Shown here piece by piece: positions 31,755-41,901 of a stretch of 64,000 bases of DNA (the first letter of the stretch is position 1; each line of letters starts with the position of its first letter). Below the pieces are notes generated by a model. The model did not search any database and was not told the origin of the DNA. It saw only the letters and a program-made list of their open reading frames with translations. The position numbers and the translations under genes are program-made. Source of the DNA: Massilia eurypsychrophila (GTDB lineage Bacteria > Pseudomonadota > Gammaproteobacteria > Burkholderiales > Burkholderiaceae_D); the NCBI RefSeq assembly GCF_002760655.1, contig NZ_PDOC01000003.1, positions 62,001-126,000 of the forward strand. Reading direction: 5' to 3'.

Positions 31755-32357
31755 GTGACGACAGAACGAGAGTGTGATCAGTTGCTGGTGGAGCGCGTGC
31801 AAGGCGGCGACCGGCAGGCGTTCGACCTGCTGGTAGCGAAGTATCAGCGCAGGCTGATGCGTCTTGTATCGCGCCTGGTGCACGACCCTGCAGAGGCGGA
31901 GGATGTTGTTCAGGAAACGTTCATCAAGGCGTATCGGGCCCTGCGGCATTTCCGCGGTGATTCGGCATTTTATACATGGTTGTACAGGATAGGAATAAAC
32001 ACGGCAAAGAATTTTCTCGTGACACAGGGCCGGCGGGCGCCGACGTCAACCGAGGCCGATGCCGAGCGCGCCGAGGCGTTTGACGACGCCGACAGCCTGC
32101 GGGACATCAACACCCCGGAGTCGATGTTGGCTAGCAAGCAAATTGCCTATACCGTCAATGCCGCGATGGAAGCATTGCCGCTCGAACTGCGCACCGCCAT
32201 CGTGCTGCGCGAGATCGAAGGATTGAGCTACGAAGAGATATCGGAAGTGATGGCGTGTCCGATTGGCACGGTGCGCAGTCGGATTTTCCGGGCCCGCGAA
32301 GTCATTGCCGAGAAATTGAGGCCTTTACTCGATTTCCCGGTTGACAAGCGGCGTTAG
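31755..32357 (+). CDS. rpoE: RNA polymerase sigma-E factor
   Basis: The envelope-stress ECF sigma factor. The 200-residue product has region 2 (FDLLVAKYQRRLMRLVSRLV and DVVQETFIKAYRAL) and region 4 (LPLELRTAIVLREIEGLSYEEI, GTVRSRIFRARE). Length and residues match RpoE/AlgU. The start is GTG at 31755. Downstream come the anti-sigma RseA and the periplasmic protease DegP, the standard regulatory arrangement, but without rseB. Confidence 0.95.
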   Translation: MTTERECDQLLVERVQGGDRQAFDLLVAKYQRRLMRLVSRLVHDPAEAEDVVQETFIKAYRALRHFRGDSAFYTWLYRIGINTAKNFLVTQGRRAPTSTEADAERAEAFDDADSLRDINTPESMLASKQIAYTVNAAMEALPLELRTAIVLREIEGLSYEEISEVMACPIGTVRSRIFRAREVIAEKLRPLLDFPVDKRR

Positions 32358-32419
32358 CTGTAGCGATGATGGCAACAGGTCGTGATAATTTGATCACACG
32401 GACGGTGATGGAAACCCTG

Positions 32420-32725
32420 ATGGACACACAGAAGAAAATTCGCGAGCATATTTCGGCCTTGAGCGACGGCGAACTGGCAGCGACCGACCTGGAGCTGGCG
32501 TTTGCCGCCTTGCGTGCGGCCGACGGCGAGCAGGCCTGGAGCAGCTACCACCGCATCGGCGACGTGCTGCGCGCACAAGCGTCGCCCGAGCTGTCCGACG
32601 ACTTCAATGTGCGCCTGTCGGCCAAGCTCGCGCTCGAGCCTGCGCTCCCGGTGCGGCGCGCGCCGGCGGCGGCGCAGTCCGAACCGGAGAAGGCGAGCGC
32701 CAAGAAGGTGGCGACGACGTCGTGA
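32420..32725 (+). CDS. rseA: sigma-E negative regulator RseA, short form without membrane segment
   Basis: The N-terminal segment MDTQKKIREHISALSDGEL with the WSSYHRIGDVLR helix is the sigma-binding domain of RseA/MucA. The usual family member continues into a transmembrane helix and a periplasmic domain cleaved by DegS. Here the frame stops after about 101 residues with a Lys/Ala-rich tail (EKASAKKVATTS) and no hydrophobic stretch. The following bases in the other frames show no membrane helix either. An earlier ATG at 32366 would add 18 residues. Control by intramembrane proteolysis therefore seems impossible for this form. Confidence 0.8.
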   Translation: MDTQKKIREHISALSDGELAATDLELAFAALRAADGEQAWSSYHRIGDVLRAQASPELSDDFNVRLSAKLALEPALPVRRAPAAAQSEPEKASAKKVATTS

Positions 32726-32886
32726 CGGCGCCTGTCCGTGCTCTTGGCGCCGGCATGGCGGCGCGGAGCGGGCCGCGCTGTCGCTGCCGTGGATATGCCC
32801 GCCACGCGCCGCGGCGGTAGCAAGACAAGGCGCCCATTTTCGCTTACCATTGCGTCAATAGCCGACTTGACCACAACTCCGATCCC

Positions 32887-34362
32887 ATGCGCAAACAACT
32901 TACTGCCTTCCGCCTCGTCCTGCCTGTCCTGATGCTGGCCGGCGCCACCCTGCTGCCTGCCGGCGCCGTCCTCGCCGCCGCGCCGGTCGGCGTGCCGATC
33001 GTCACGGGCCTGCCTGACTTCACCGACCTGATCGACAAAGCCGGCCCGGCGGTGGTCAACATCCGCACCACCGAGAAGGTCAAGCTGGGGCAGGGCGCGC
33101 CTGGCGACGAGGAAATGCAGGAATTCCTGCGCCGCTTCTTCGGCCAGCCGACGCCGCGTTCGCCATCGCCGCGTGGGCGCCGCGGCGGGCAGCCGCAGGA
33201 AGAAGAAGTGCAGCGCGGGGTCGGTTCCGGCTTCATCATCTCCAACGATGGCTACGTGCTGACCAACGCCCACGTCGTCGAAGGCGCCGACGAAGTGCTC
33301 GTCACGCTGACCGACCGGCGCGAATTCAAGGCCAAGGTACTGGGCGCCGACAAGCGCTCCGACGTCGCCGTGCTCAAGGTCGAGGCATCGAACCTGCCGT
33401 TCCTGCGCACCGGCGACTCGAGCAAGATCCGCGTCGGCGAATGGGTCATCGCGATCGGCTCGCCGTTCAACCTCGAAAACTCGGTTTCGGCCGGCATCAT
33501 TTCGGCCAAGGCGCGCGACACCGGCGACTACCTGCCGCTGATCCAGACTGACGTCGCCGTCAATCCCGGCAACTCCGGCGGCCCCTTGATCAACATGCGC
33601 GGCGAAGTGGTCGGCATCAATTCGCAGATCGCTACCTTGTCCGGCGGCTATAACGGCATTTCGTTCGCCGTGCCGATCGACGAGGCAATCCGTGTTGCCG
33701 ACCAGCTGCGCAAGACCGGCAAGGTCTCGCGCGGCCGGCTTGGCGTGCAGATCGGCGAAGTGAGCAAGGACGTGGCCGAGTCGCTTGGGCTGGGCAAGGC
33801 GCGCGGCGCCGAAGTGTCGCTGGTCGAGCCGGGCGGTCCTGCCGACAAGGCCGGCATCAGGGTCGGCGACATCATCCTGAAGTTTAACGGCAACGCCATC
33901 GAGCGCAGCGCCGACCTGCCGCGCCAGGTGGGCGGCACGCCGATCGGCAGCCGCGCCACCGTCACCGTGTGGCGCAAGGGCGTGCAGCAGGATCTGCCCG
34001 TCACGATAGCCGCGCTGGAAGAAGAGAAGGCCGCGCCGAAGCCAACGCCGAAAAAGCCGAAAGCCGATGCGGCGCCGAACGCGCTGGGCTTGCACGTGTC
34101 CGACCTGACCGAGGCGCAGCGCAAGGAACTGAAGACCGACGCGGTGCTGGTCGACGCCAGTGAAGGCGCGGCGGCGCGTGGCGGCGTGCTGCCGGGCGAC
34201 CTGGTGCTGCAGATCAATAACACCGACGTCAAGGATTCAAAGCAATTTAACGCCATCGTCGCCAAGCTCGATCCGAGAAAATCGGTGGCGCTGCTGGTGC
34301 GCCGCAGCAGCCCGCAGGGCGCCGCGACGACGTTCTACCTCGTCATCCGGCCGCGCCAGTGA
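32887..34362 (+). CDS. periplasmic serine protease, DegP/MucD type
   Basis: Do-family protease that degrades misfolded envelope proteins. The 491-residue product has a signal peptide (about 1-31, ending AGAVLAAA), a trypsin-like domain with His129 (TNAHVV), Asp159 (KRSDVAVL) and Ser230 (GNSGGPL), and two PDZ domains near 285-370 and 395-480. A Lys/Pro-rich linker near 380 joins them. The position after rpoE-rseA corresponds to mucD in related bacteria. The gene ends in GTGA overlap with the next frame. Confidence 0.93.
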   Translation: MRKQLTAFRLVLPVLMLAGATLLPAGAVLAAAPVGVPIVTGLPDFTDLIDKAGPAVVNIRTTEKVKLGQGAPGDEEMQEFLRRFFGQPTPRSPSPRGRRGGQPQEEEVQRGVGSGFIISNDGYVLTNAHVVEGADEVLVTLTDRREFKAKVLGADKRSDVAVLKVEASNLPFLRTGDSSKIRVGEWVIAIGSPFNLENSVSAGIISAKARDTGDYLPLIQTDVAVNPGNSGGPLINMRGEVVGINSQIATLSGGYNGISFAVPIDEAIRVADQLRKTGKVSRGRLGVQIGEVSKDVAESLGLGKARGAEVSLVEPGGPADKAGIRVGDIILKFNGNAIERSADLPRQVGGTPIGSRATVTVWRKGVQQDLPVTIAALEEEKAAPKPTPKKPKADAAPNALGLHVSDLTEAQRKELKTDAVLVDASEGAAARGGVLPGDLVLQINNTDVKDSKQFNAIVAKLDPRKSVALLVRRSSPQGAATTFYLVIRPRQ

Positions 34363-34634
34363 CGCCGGCGCCGGCCCGCTTCACGCTGTACTCGCGCAGT
34401 TACTGCCACCTGTGCGACGACATGCTGACGGCCTTGAACGCGCTGCAGAGCACGGCGCAGCCGTTCACGGTCGACGTCATCGACGTCGACGCCGATCCGG
34501 CGCTGGTGGCGCGTTTCGACGAGCTGGTGCCGGTGCTGTACGGCGACCTGGCGGCGCCGGAGCTTTGCCACTACTTCCTCGACGCCGCCGCGGTGCGCGC
34601 CTATTTGGCAAGCGACCATCTTTCGCCAGGATGA
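34359..34634 (+). CDS. glutaredoxin-family protein (DUF836)
   Basis: The 91-residue thioredoxin-fold protein has the redox motif YCHLC with Cys16 and Cys19 and the cis-Pro region LVPVLY near 67. Such small proteins are commonly placed between mucD and lepA in Betaproteobacteria. The start is GTG at 34359, overlapping the protease stop (GTGA), which means translational coupling. The natural partner is unknown. Confidence 0.82.
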   Translation: MTPAPARFTLYSRSYCHLCDDMLTALNALQSTAQPFTVDVIDVDADPALVARFDELVPVLYGDLAAPELCHYFLDAAAVRAYLASDHLSPG

Positions 34635-34951
34635 CGTTAATTGCTTCATCGTCACTGTCGTGCGTCGCGATTTCTGTTGTATTTATGAAAATCTTCACCG
34701 ACATTTTGGCGAGCTTTACCGCGCCAGCCAGCGGCGCGCCCGCATAACACGGGCTTTCTACCCTGAAATCCGGTAAAATGCGACGGTCGGAAAAGCTTCT
34801 GTCCTAGCAAACAGCTTCTCTCGCTTGATAAGGCGCTCGTCTGGGGATTGCTACACCCCCACGGAGCGCTTTTTTCATGGCGCCGGCATCGCCCGCGCCG
34901 CGAGCCCCGACGTCATCAATCGCCTTTATCATCTTGGTCTTGAATTTGTTA
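34635..34951 (+). other. 317-bp leader region upstream of lepA
   Basis: No convincing gene was found. It contains a TAAAAT -10-like box at 34774-34779, a direct repeat AGCTTCT flanking 34794-34825, and the hairpin and T-run at 34832-34876. A transcript from about 34785 to 34876 would be a small RNA of about 90 nt or an attenuated leader. The weak -35 region makes this uncertain. Confidence 0.35.
34832..34876 (+). terminator. hairpin plus T-run upstream of lepA
   Basis: GGCGCTC...GGGG pairs with CCCC...GAGCGC, followed by TTTTTTC. It lies 75 bp before the lepA ATG, so lepA needs readthrough, antitermination or a promoter inside the remaining gap. Confidence 0.65.
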
Positions 34952-36742
34952 ATGAACAACATACGTAACTTCTCCATCATCGCCCACATCGACCACGGCA
35001 AATCGACCCTGGCCGACCGTATCATCCAGATCTGCGGCGGCCTGTCCGACCGCGACATGGAAGCCCAGGTACTCGATTCGATGGACCTGGAGCGCGAACG
35101 CGGCATTACCATCAAGGCCCAGACCGCCGCGCTGCACTACAAGGCGCGCGACGGCCAGGTCTACAACCTGAACCTGATCGATACGCCGGGCCACGTCGAC
35201 TTCAGCTATGAAGTGTCGCGTTCGCTGTCGGCCTGCGAAGGCGCGCTGCTGGTGGTCGACGCCTCCCAGGGCGTCGAAGCGCAGACCGTGGCGAACTGCT
35301 ACACCGCGCTCGACCTCGGCGTCGAAGTGGTGCCTGTGCTCAACAAGATCGACCTGCCGCACGCCGATCCGGCCAATGCGATCAAGGAAATCGAAGACGT
35401 CATCGGCATCGACGCCACCGACGCCGTGCAATGCTCGGCCAAGAGCGGCCTCGGCGTCGAGGACGTGCTCGAGTCGCTGATCGCCAAGGTGCCGGCGCCA
35501 AAAGGCGACAAGGACGCGCCGCTGCAGGCGCTGATCGTCGACTCCTGGTTCGACAACTATGTCGGCGTCGTCATGCTGGTGCGCGTGATGAACGGCACCT
35601 TGAAGCCGAAGGAAAAGATCCTGCTGATGGCGTCTGAATCGACCCAGCTGGTTGAGAGCGTCGGCGTGTTCAGCCCGCGCTCGCAGTCGCTGCCCGAGCT
35701 GTCGGCCGGCCAGGTCGGCTTCGTCATCGCCGGCATCAAGGAACTGAAGGCGGCCAAAGTGGGCGACACCGTCACCCACGCCGCCAAGCCGGCCAGGGCG
35801 CCGCTGCCAGGCTTCAAGGAAGTGCAGCCGCAAGTGTTCGCCGGCCTGTTCCCGGTCGAGGCGAACCAGTACGACGCGCTGCGCGACTCGCTCGAAAAGC
35901 TCAAACTGAACGACGCCGCCTTGATGTATGAGCCGGAAGTATCGCAGGCGCTCGGCTTCGGCTTCCGCTGCGGCTTCCTTGGCCTGTTGCACATGGAAAT
36001 CGTGCAGGAACGTCTCGAGCGCGAGTTCGACATGGACCTGATCACCACCGCGCCGACCGTCGTCTACGAAGTCGAAATGCGCGACGGCAGCATCGTCAAG
36101 GTCGACAACCCGTCGAAGATGCCGGAAACGACCAAGATCCTTGAAGTGCGCGAGCCGATCGTCACGGTCAACCTGTACATGCCGCAAGAATACGTCGGCT
36201 CGGTCATCACGCTGTGCGTCGGCAAGCGCGGCGTGCAGCTCGACATGAGCTACCACGGCCGCCAGGTCAAGCTGGTGTACGAAATGCCGATGGCCGAAAT
36301 CGTCCTCGATTTCTTCGACAAGCTCAAGTCGACTTCGCGCGGCTACGCCTCGATGGACTACGAGTTCAAGGAATACCGCTCGGCCGACGTGGTCAAGGTC
36401 GACATGCTGATCAACAGCGAAAAAGTCGACGCGCTGGCCATCATCGTGCACCGCGCCAACGCCACTTACCGCGGCCGCCAGGTCGCCGCCAAGATGCGCG
36501 AGCTGATTCCGCGCCAGATGTTCGACGTCGCCATCCAGGCGGCGATCGGCGTGAACGTGATTTCGCGCGAAAACGTCAAGGCGCTGCGCAAGAACGTGCT
36601 GGCCAAGTGCTACGGCGGCGACATCAGCCGCAAGAAGAAGCTGCTCGAAAAGCAGAAGGCCGGTAAGAAACGCATGAAGCAGGTGGGCTCGGTGGAAATC
36701 CCGCAAGAGGCATTCCTGGCAATTTTACAAGTGGACGGTTAA
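34952..36742 (+). CDS. lepA: translation elongation factor 4 (LepA)
   Basis: LepA is a ribosome-binding GTPase that back-translocates or remodels stalled ribosomes. The 596-residue product starts [19 protein letters not shown] with the G1 motif at 11-19, DTPGHVDF near 79 and NKIDLP near 133, then the LepA-specific C-terminal domain with [20 protein letters not shown] longer in-frame start at 34877 overlaps the terminator and is not conserved. The stop touches the lepB ATG directly. Confidence 0.97.
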   Translation: MNNIRNFSIIAHIDHGKSTLADRIIQICGGLSDRDMEAQVLDSMDLERERGITIKAQTAALHYKARDGQVYNLNLIDTPGHVDFSYEVSRSLSACEGALLVVDASQGVEAQTVANCYTALDLGVEVVPVLNKIDLPHADPANAIKEIEDVIGIDATDAVQCSAKSGLGVEDVLESLIAKVPAPKGDKDAPLQALIVDSWFDNYVGVVMLVRVMNGTLKPKEKILLMASESTQLVESVGVFSPRSQSLPELSAGQVGFVIAGIKELKAAKVGDTVTHAAKPARAPLPGFKEVQPQVFAGLFPVEANQYDALRDSLEKLKLNDAALMYEPEVSQALGFGFRCGFLGLLHMEIVQERLEREFDMDLITTAPTVVYEVEMRDGSIVKVDNPSKMPETTKILEVREPIVTVNLYMPQEYVGSVITLCVGKRGVQLDMSYHGRQVKLVYEMPMAEIVLDFFDKLKSTSRGYASMDYEFKEYRSADVVKVDMLINSEKVDALAIIVHRANATYRGRQVAAKMRELIPRQMFDVAIQAAIGVNVISRENVKALRKNVLAKCYGGDISRKKKLLEKQKAGKKRMKQVGSVEIPQEAFLAILQVDG

Positions 36743-37657
36743 ATGAATCTGCAAGTCATCTTAGGAAATTTCGCATTGATCCTGTTCGTGGCGATGTGCG
36801 TCACGGGGGTAATCTGGTTCCTCGATATCTTCTACTTTGCCAAGCAGCGCCGCGCCGCCGCCGATGTCGCGCTGGCCGCCTTCGACGGCCGCAACGCCAA
36901 GCTGGCCTCCGAAGGCATCAAGACCGACAACACCAGCCGCCACGCGATCGAAGCGGCGCTGCTGCGCCAGCCGACCTGGATCGAGTACTCGGGCAGCTTT
37001 TTCCCGGTCATCGCGCTGGTGTTTTTCCTGCGCTCCTTCCTGTACGAGCCGTTCAAGATTCCATCGTCGTCGATGGTGCCGACCCTCGTCATCGGCGACC
37101 TGATCCTGGTGAACAAATTCACCTACGGTATCCGGCTACCGGTGTTGAACAAGAAAATCATCGACGTCGGCGACCCGCAGCGCGGCGACGTCATGGTGTT
37201 CAAGTATCCGAAGGACATGTCGCAGGATTACATCAAACGCGTCATCGGCGTGCCAGGTGATAAAATCACCTATGAAAACAAGCGCTTAACGGTCAACGAC
37301 AAGCCGGTGACTTACACCGCCAAGGGCGACTACCTGGAAGACGAGGGCCTGGAATACCACCAGCTGTTTGATGAAAATTTGGCAAACGTGCAACATCAAA
37401 TTCTCAATAACAAGAACAAGCGCACTATCGAGCTGGGCCAGGTGGACAATTTCCCGAACCGTGAAGCGTGTGTCTATTCCTACGAGAAATTTACTTGTAT
37501 CGTACCCGAAGGCAATTACTTTATGATGGGCGATAACCGCGACAACAGCCTCGACAGTCGTTACTGGGGCTTTGTGCCCAACAAGAATATCGTCGGCAAG
37601 GCGTTTTTCGTGTGGATGAACCTGGGCAACTGGAAGCGCATCGGTGGCATACACTAA
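36743..37657 (+). CDS. lepB: signal peptidase I (LepB)
   Basis: LepB removes signal peptides at the periplasmic face. The 304-residue product has two N-terminal membrane segments (about 5-25 and 78-98), the catalytic Ser110 in IPSSSMVPT and Lys165 in [11 protein letters not shown], and the [14 protein letters not shown] motif near 260. It follows lepA with no gap, the classic lepA-lepB pair. Confidence 0.96.
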   Translation: MNLQVILGNFALILFVAMCVTGVIWFLDIFYFAKQRRAAADVALAAFDGRNAKLASEGIKTDNTSRHAIEAALLRQPTWIEYSGSFFPVIALVFFLRSFLYEPFKIPSSSMVPTLVIGDLILVNKFTYGIRLPVLNKKIIDVGDPQRGDVMVFKYPKDMSQDYIKRVIGVPGDKITYENKRLTVNDKPVTYTAKGDYLEDEGLEYHQLFDENLANVQHQILNNKNKRTIELGQVDNFPNREACVYSYEKFTCIVPEGNYFMMGDNRDNSLDSRYWGFVPNKNIVGKAFFVWMNLGNWKRIGGIH

Positions 37658-37675
37658 GTCTTGAAGGAATCGGCA

Positions 37676-38083
37676 ATGCAAGAATCGAAACAGTTTTTCC
37701 CGCACGCGCAGCGCGGCGTGTCGCTCACCGGACTGATCTTCGTGATGGCGGTCATCGGCGTCGTCGCCGTGTTCGCCATGAAAGTGTTCCCGACCTATCT
37801 CGAGTACAAGGCGTCGAAGGATGGCATTATTGCCGCCAAGGCGGCCGGCGGCACCGTCGTCGAGATGCAGCAAAGTTTCGACAAGAACGCCGACATCAAC
37901 CGCATCGAAGCGATCACCGGCAAGGATCTGGTGATCACCAAGGACACCGGCGAGACGGAAATCAGCTTCGCCTACGAAAAACGCATTCCGATCGCCGGCA
38001 ACGTCACCTTGCTGATCGACTACGCCGCCACCACCGCCAAGAACGGCGTGGTCGCGCTCAAGCCAGACACGGCAGCCCGTTAA
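37676..38083 (+). CDS. DUF4845 membrane protein
   Basis: The 135-residue protein has one N-terminal membrane segment with a pilin-like opening ([24 protein letters not shown]), then a small soluble domain containing VFPTYLEYK and the [13 protein letters not shown] end. This is DUF4845, usual between lepB and rnc in Betaproteobacteria, function unknown. The ATG at 37676 has a GAAGGA site; a TTG 15 bp upstream is less likely. Confidence 0.85.
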   Translation: MQESKQFFPHAQRGVSLTGLIFVMAVIGVVAVFAMKVFPTYLEYKASKDGIIAAKAAGGTVVEMQQSFDKNADINRIEAITGKDLVITKDTGETEISFAYEKRIPIAGNVTLLIDYAATTAKNGVVALKPDTAAR

Positions 38084-38112
38084 TTGATGGAAGACCAACC
38101 GACATTTCGCCC

Positions 38113-38970
38113 ATGAATCTTCAGTTATTGCAGTCTCGCTTAGGCTACACGTTCCGGGATGCTGGCCTGTTGCAGCAAGCCTTGACGCACCGTAGCCACA
38201 GCAGCCTGCATAACGAGCGCCTCGAGTTCCTTGGCGATTCGATCCTGAACTGCGTCGTTGCCTCGGTGCTCTATGAGCGCTTTGCCAGCATCGACGAGGG
38301 CGACCTGTCGCGCCTGCGCGCCAATCTCGTCAAGCAGCAGTCGCTCTACGAAATCGCCCAGAGGCTCGAACTGTCGCAGTTCCTGCGCCTTGGCGAAGGC
38401 GAGCTGAAGTCGGGCGGCTTTCGCCGGCCGTCGATCCTGGCCGACACGCTCGAAGCGCTGCTTGGCGCCATTTTCCTCGACGCCGGCTTCAATGCCGCGC
38501 GCGACGTCATCCGCGCCTTCTACATTCCGATCCTCGATTCGGTCGACCCGCGCACGCTCGGCAAGGACGCCAAGACCTTGCTGCAGGAGTTTTTGCAGAG
38601 TAAGAAGATTTCTCTGCCAACCTACAACGTGGTGGCGACCCATGGGGCAGCGCACAGCCAGGAATTCGAAATTGAATGCCTGGTGCCCAAGCTCGGCATC
38701 CAGGTCTACGGCCGCGGCGGCAGCCGCCGTGCCGGCGAGCAGGCCGCCGCCAAGCTGGCGCTCGAGGTGGCCGAACAGGCATTGCTGAAAACGCCGGCCG
38801 CCGCGCGCAAGGCCAAGCCGCGCGCCGCCCAGCTCAAGCTGGCCGGCATCGCCACCATCCAGAGCGAGCACGGCGCCGAACCGGCCGAGGTCATTATCGA
38901 AGCCAAGGCCGAACCAAAAGTGGACGCCAAGGCCCCCAAACAAACGCAATCAGAAACGAAGTCAGCATGA
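38113..38970 (+). CDS. rnc: ribonuclease III
   Basis: RNase III cleaves double-stranded RNA during rRNA and mRNA processing. The catalytic signature ERLEFLGDS is at 35-43 and the second acidic cluster [13 protein letters not shown] near 110. The dsRNA-binding domain covers about 155-222 and ends [18 protein letters not shown]. The 285-residue product has a C-terminal extension of about 60 residues rich in Ala, Lys and Glu, not present in the 226-residue E. coli enzyme. It overlaps era by ATGA. Confidence 0.96.
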   Translation: MNLQLLQSRLGYTFRDAGLLQQALTHRSHSSLHNERLEFLGDSILNCVVASVLYERFASIDEGDLSRLRANLVKQQSLYEIAQRLELSQFLRLGEGELKSGGFRRPSILADTLEALLGAIFLDAGFNAARDVIRAFYIPILDSVDPRTLGKDAKTLLQEFLQSKKISLPTYNVVATHGAAHSQEFEIECLVPKLGIQVYGRGGSRRAGEQAAAKLALEVAEQALLKTPAAARKAKPRAAQLKLAGIATIQSEHGAEPAEVIIEAKAEPKVDAKAPKQTQSETKSA

Positions 38971-39872
38971 ATACCTCCAGCAGCACCCCAGAAAACTTCC
39001 GCTGTGGCTACATCGCCATCGTCGGCCGCCCGAACGTCGGCAAGTCGACGTTGATGAACGTGCTGATCGGCGCCAAAGTATCGATCACGTCGCGCAAGGC
39101 GCAGACCACGCGCCACCGCATCACCGGCATCCAGACCGTCGACGACGCCCAGTTCATCTACGTCGACACGCCGGGCTTCCAGACGCGCCACAGCAACGCG
39201 CTCAACAAGACGCTCAACAAGACGGTGACCAACACGCTCATTTCGGCCGACGTCATCCTCTACCTGGTCGAGGCAGGCACCTTCGGGCCGGCCGACCAGC
39301 AAGTGGTCGACCTGTTGCCGAAAGAAGTGCCGGTGATCCTGGTGATCAACAAGTCGGACCGCGTCAAGGACAAGGCCGCGCTGATGCCGTTCGCCCAGGA
39401 AATCGCCGCCAAGCACAACTTCACCGCCATCGTGCCGGTCTCGGCCAAGCTGCGTTTCCAGGTCGACGCGCTCCAAGCGGAGATCAAAAAATACCTGCCG
39501 GAAAACGCGCCTATCTTCGGGCCGGACGACATCACCGACCGCAGCGAGAAATTCCTCGCCGCCGAAATCGTCCGCGAGAAAGTGTTCCGCCTGGTCGGCG
39601 ACGAGTTGCCCTACACCAGTACCGTGCTGATCGAGCAGTTCGAGCAGGAGGGCGACCTGCGCCGCATTTTTGCCGCCGTGCTGGTCGAACGCGACACCCA
39701 CAAGTCCATGCTGATCGGTAACAAGGGCGCGCGCCTGAAGGAAATCTCGACCCAGTCGCGGCTCGACATGGAGAAGCTGTTCGGCGGCCCCGTGTACCTG
39801 GAAATCTGGATCAAGGTCAAGTCCGGCTGGGCCGACAACGAAGCCGGGCTGCGCGCCTACGGCTACGAATAG
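38967..39872 (+). CDS. era: GTPase Era
   Basis: Era binds the 3' end of 16S rRNA during 30S assembly. The 301-residue product has G1 GRPNVGKS at 20-27, the switch [14 protein letters not shown] near 63, NKSD near 130, and a C-terminal KH domain with the [11 protein letters not shown] loop near 250. Its ATG overlaps the rnc stop. The rnc-era-recO order is the standard one. Confidence 0.97.
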   Translation: MNTSSSTPENFRCGYIAIVGRPNVGKSTLMNVLIGAKVSITSRKAQTTRHRITGIQTVDDAQFIYVDTPGFQTRHSNALNKTLNKTVTNTLISADVILYLVEAGTFGPADQQVVDLLPKEVPVILVINKSDRVKDKAALMPFAQEIAAKHNFTAIVPVSAKLRFQVDALQAEIKKYLPENAPIFGPDDITDRSEKFLAAEIVREKVFRLVGDELPYTSTVLIEQFEQEGDLRRIFAAVLVERDTHKSMLIGNKGARLKEISTQSRLDMEKLFGGPVYLEIWIKVKSGWADNEAGLRAYGYE

Positions 39873-39897
39873 GGCGCCGTCGCGCCTGCCTGTGCGC

Positions 39898-40686
39898 ATG
39901 AATACCCTCGACGCCGACCTCGATGTGCCACAGTCGGCGCCTGCAGCGGCGCCCAGGCGCAGCCGCGCCTTGCCGCGCGACCGCATCAACGGCCAGCCCG
40001 GCTTCGTGCTGCACAGCTACCCGTACAAAGAAACCAGCCTGATCGTCGACATGTTCACGCGCGACTTCGGCCGCATTGGCCTGGTGGCCAAGGGCGCCAA
40101 GCGGCCGCTGTCGAAGCTGCGCGGCGTGCTGCAGACCTTCCAGCCGCTGTCGACGTCGTGGAGCGGACGCTCCGAACTGCGCACCTTGATCGACGCCGAA
40201 TGGGTCGGCGGCATGCTGCCGCTCGAACGCACTGCGCTGCTGTGCGGCTTCTACCTCAACGAACTGCTGGTCAAGCTGATCGCACGCGACGACCCGCATC
40301 CGGCGTTGTTCGATCAGTACGTGGCAACGCTGAATCAGCTGGCCCACAATGAACCGGCACAAATCGTCTTGAGAAAATTCGAACGGGCCTTACTTAAGGA
40401 GACAGGCGTGGCCGCTGATCTGAGCCGCTGCGCCGGTTCGGGCGATCCGGTCGAGCCGGGAGTCGGGTACGTTGTCGATCCCGAACGCGGTCCGCGTCCG
40501 GCGCGCGTGTCCGACAGCTGGCCGGCGGTCGACGGCCAGACCTTGCTCGACATGGAGCGGGACGACTATGCCGACCCGCTGACCCAGCTGCAAAGCAAGC
40601 AGCTGATGCGTTTCCTGCTGGCCCACCAGCTGGGCGGCGCGCCGCTCAACACGCGCCAGATCCTGATCGATCTGCTGCAGTTGTAA
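39898..40686 (+). CDS. recO: DNA repair protein RecO
   Basis: RecO helps RecR load RecA onto SSB-coated DNA. The 262-residue product has the N-terminal OB fold ([39 protein letters not shown]) and the helical C-terminal domain ([14 protein letters not shown]). It lacks the full set of zinc cysteines seen in some RecO proteins. An N-terminal extension of about 30 residues precedes the OB fold. A GTG at 39892 is an alternative start. It follows era closely. Confidence 0.93.
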   Translation: MNTLDADLDVPQSAPAAAPRRSRALPRDRINGQPGFVLHSYPYKETSLIVDMFTRDFGRIGLVAKGAKRPLSKLRGVLQTFQPLSTSWSGRSELRTLIDAEWVGGMLPLERTALLCGFYLNELLVKLIARDDPHPALFDQYVATLNQLAHNEPAQIVLRKFERALLKETGVAADLSRCAGSGDPVEPGVGYVVDPERGPRPARVSDSWPAVDGQTLLDMERDDYADPLTQLQSKQLMRFLLAHQLGGAPLNTRQILIDLLQL

Positions 40687-40720
40687 TATTCTCAGACCTA
40701 ACCCTCACAACGGCGACACC

Positions 40721-41494
40721 ATGAGCTTCCTGCACCCATCCGGCCCGGTCATCGACCTGGGCGTCAACATCGACCACGTGGCGACGCTGCGCAATGCGCG
40801 CGGCACGACGTATCCCGATCCGTTGCGCGCGGCGCTCATCGCCGAGCAGGCCGGCGCCGACGTCATCACGCTGCACCTGCGCGAAGACCGCCGCCACATC
40901 AAGGACGCCGACGTGGTCAACCTACGCCCGCAGCTGATGACGCGCATGAACCTGGAAGCGGCCGTGACGCAGGAGATGATCGACTTCGCCTGCAAGATCG
41001 GTCCGCAGGATGTGTGCCTGGTGCCGGAGCGGCGCGAGGAAGTGACCACCGAAGGCGGCCTTGATGTGGTGCGCTACTACAAGCAGGTCGAAGCGGCCAT
41101 CAGGCAGCTGCAAGGGGAGGGCATCCGCGTGAGCCTCTTCATCGACGCCGATGAGCAGCAGATCGCCGCCGCCGCCGAACTTGGCGCGCCGGTCATCGAG
41201 CTGCACACCGGCCGCTACGCCGAAGCCGAAGGCGCCGACCTGGCGCACGAACTCGAACGCATCCGCGCCGGCGCCCGCTTTGGCGTGTCGCGCGGGCTGA
41301 AGGTCAACGCCGGCCACGGCCTGCACTACACCAACGTGCAGGCGATCGCCGCGCTGGAAGACATCGGTGAACTCAACATCGGTCACGCCATCGTCGCCCA
41401 CGCGGTGTTCGCCGGTTTTGAAAACGCGGTGCGCGAGATGAAGGCGATCATGGTCGCCGCCCGCCTCGGCGTTACCCTGGGCCGGCGCGCATGA
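40721..41494 (+). CDS. pdxJ: pyridoxine 5'-phosphate synthase
   Basis: PdxJ makes pyridoxine phosphate from deoxyxylulose phosphate and aminoacetone phosphate. The 257-residue product shows [17 protein letters not shown] near 11, [10 protein letters not shown] near 50 and the GHGLHYTNV motif near 200. Its stop overlaps the acpS ATG (ATGA at 41491-41494). pdxJ-acpS linkage is widespread in Proteobacteria. Confidence 0.96.
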   Translation: MSFLHPSGPVIDLGVNIDHVATLRNARGTTYPDPLRAALIAEQAGADVITLHLREDRRHIKDADVVNLRPQLMTRMNLEAAVTQEMIDFACKIGPQDVCLVPERREEVTTEGGLDVVRYYKQVEAAIRQLQGEGIRVSLFIDADEQQIAAAAELGAPVIELHTGRYAEAEGADLAHELERIRAGARFGVSRGLKVNAGHGLHYTNVQAIAALEDIGELNIGHAIVAHAVFAGFENAVREMKAIMVAARLGVTLGRRA

Positions 41495-41883
41495 TCTACG
41501 GGATCGGTACCGACATCGTGCAGATTTCGCGCATCGAAGGCGCGCTCGGTCGCAACGAGCGCTTCGCCGAAAAGATCCTCGGCCCGGAGGAGCTGGTCAA
41601 GTTCCACGCGCGCCGCGCCAAGAACGACGTGCGCGGCCTGCGTTTTCTGGCCACCCGCTTTTCGGCCAAGGAAGCGTTTGCAAAGGCGATTGGCCTGGGC
41701 ATGCGCATGCCGATGACGTGGCGCTCGGCGCAGATGCTTAACGCGCCCTCCGGCAAGCCGGTAATCGTGTGCAGTGGCGAGCTCGAAGAGTTCATGCGCG
41801 ATAATAAGCTCAGCGCGCAGGTGACCATCAGCGACGAAGCCGACTACGGTGTCGCTTTTGTAATCGTCACCCAGGACGCGTAA
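41491..41883 (+). CDS. acpS: holo-ACP synthase (AcpS)
   Basis: AcpS transfers the phosphopantetheine arm to AcpP. The 130-residue product begins [15 protein letters not shown] with the conserved Asp and has [12 protein letters not shown] near 55, the second catalytic segment. Length is typical. It serves the acpP gene encoded at 29538 in the same block and is translationally coupled to pdxJ. Confidence 0.96.
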   Translation: MIYGIGTDIVQISRIEGALGRNERFAEKILGPEELVKFHARRAKNDVRGLRFLATRFSAKEAFAKAIGLGMRMPMTWRSAQMLNAPSGKPVIVCSGELEEFMRDNKLSAQVTISDEADYGVAFVIVTQDA

Positions 41884-41901
41884 GTTTTACAAGGTAGAGC
41901 A

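Noticed and set aside
34686-34747. 20-codon frame MKIFTDILASFTAPASGAPA before lepA
   Set aside because: Too short, no ribosome site and no neighbour logic; not reported as a gene.
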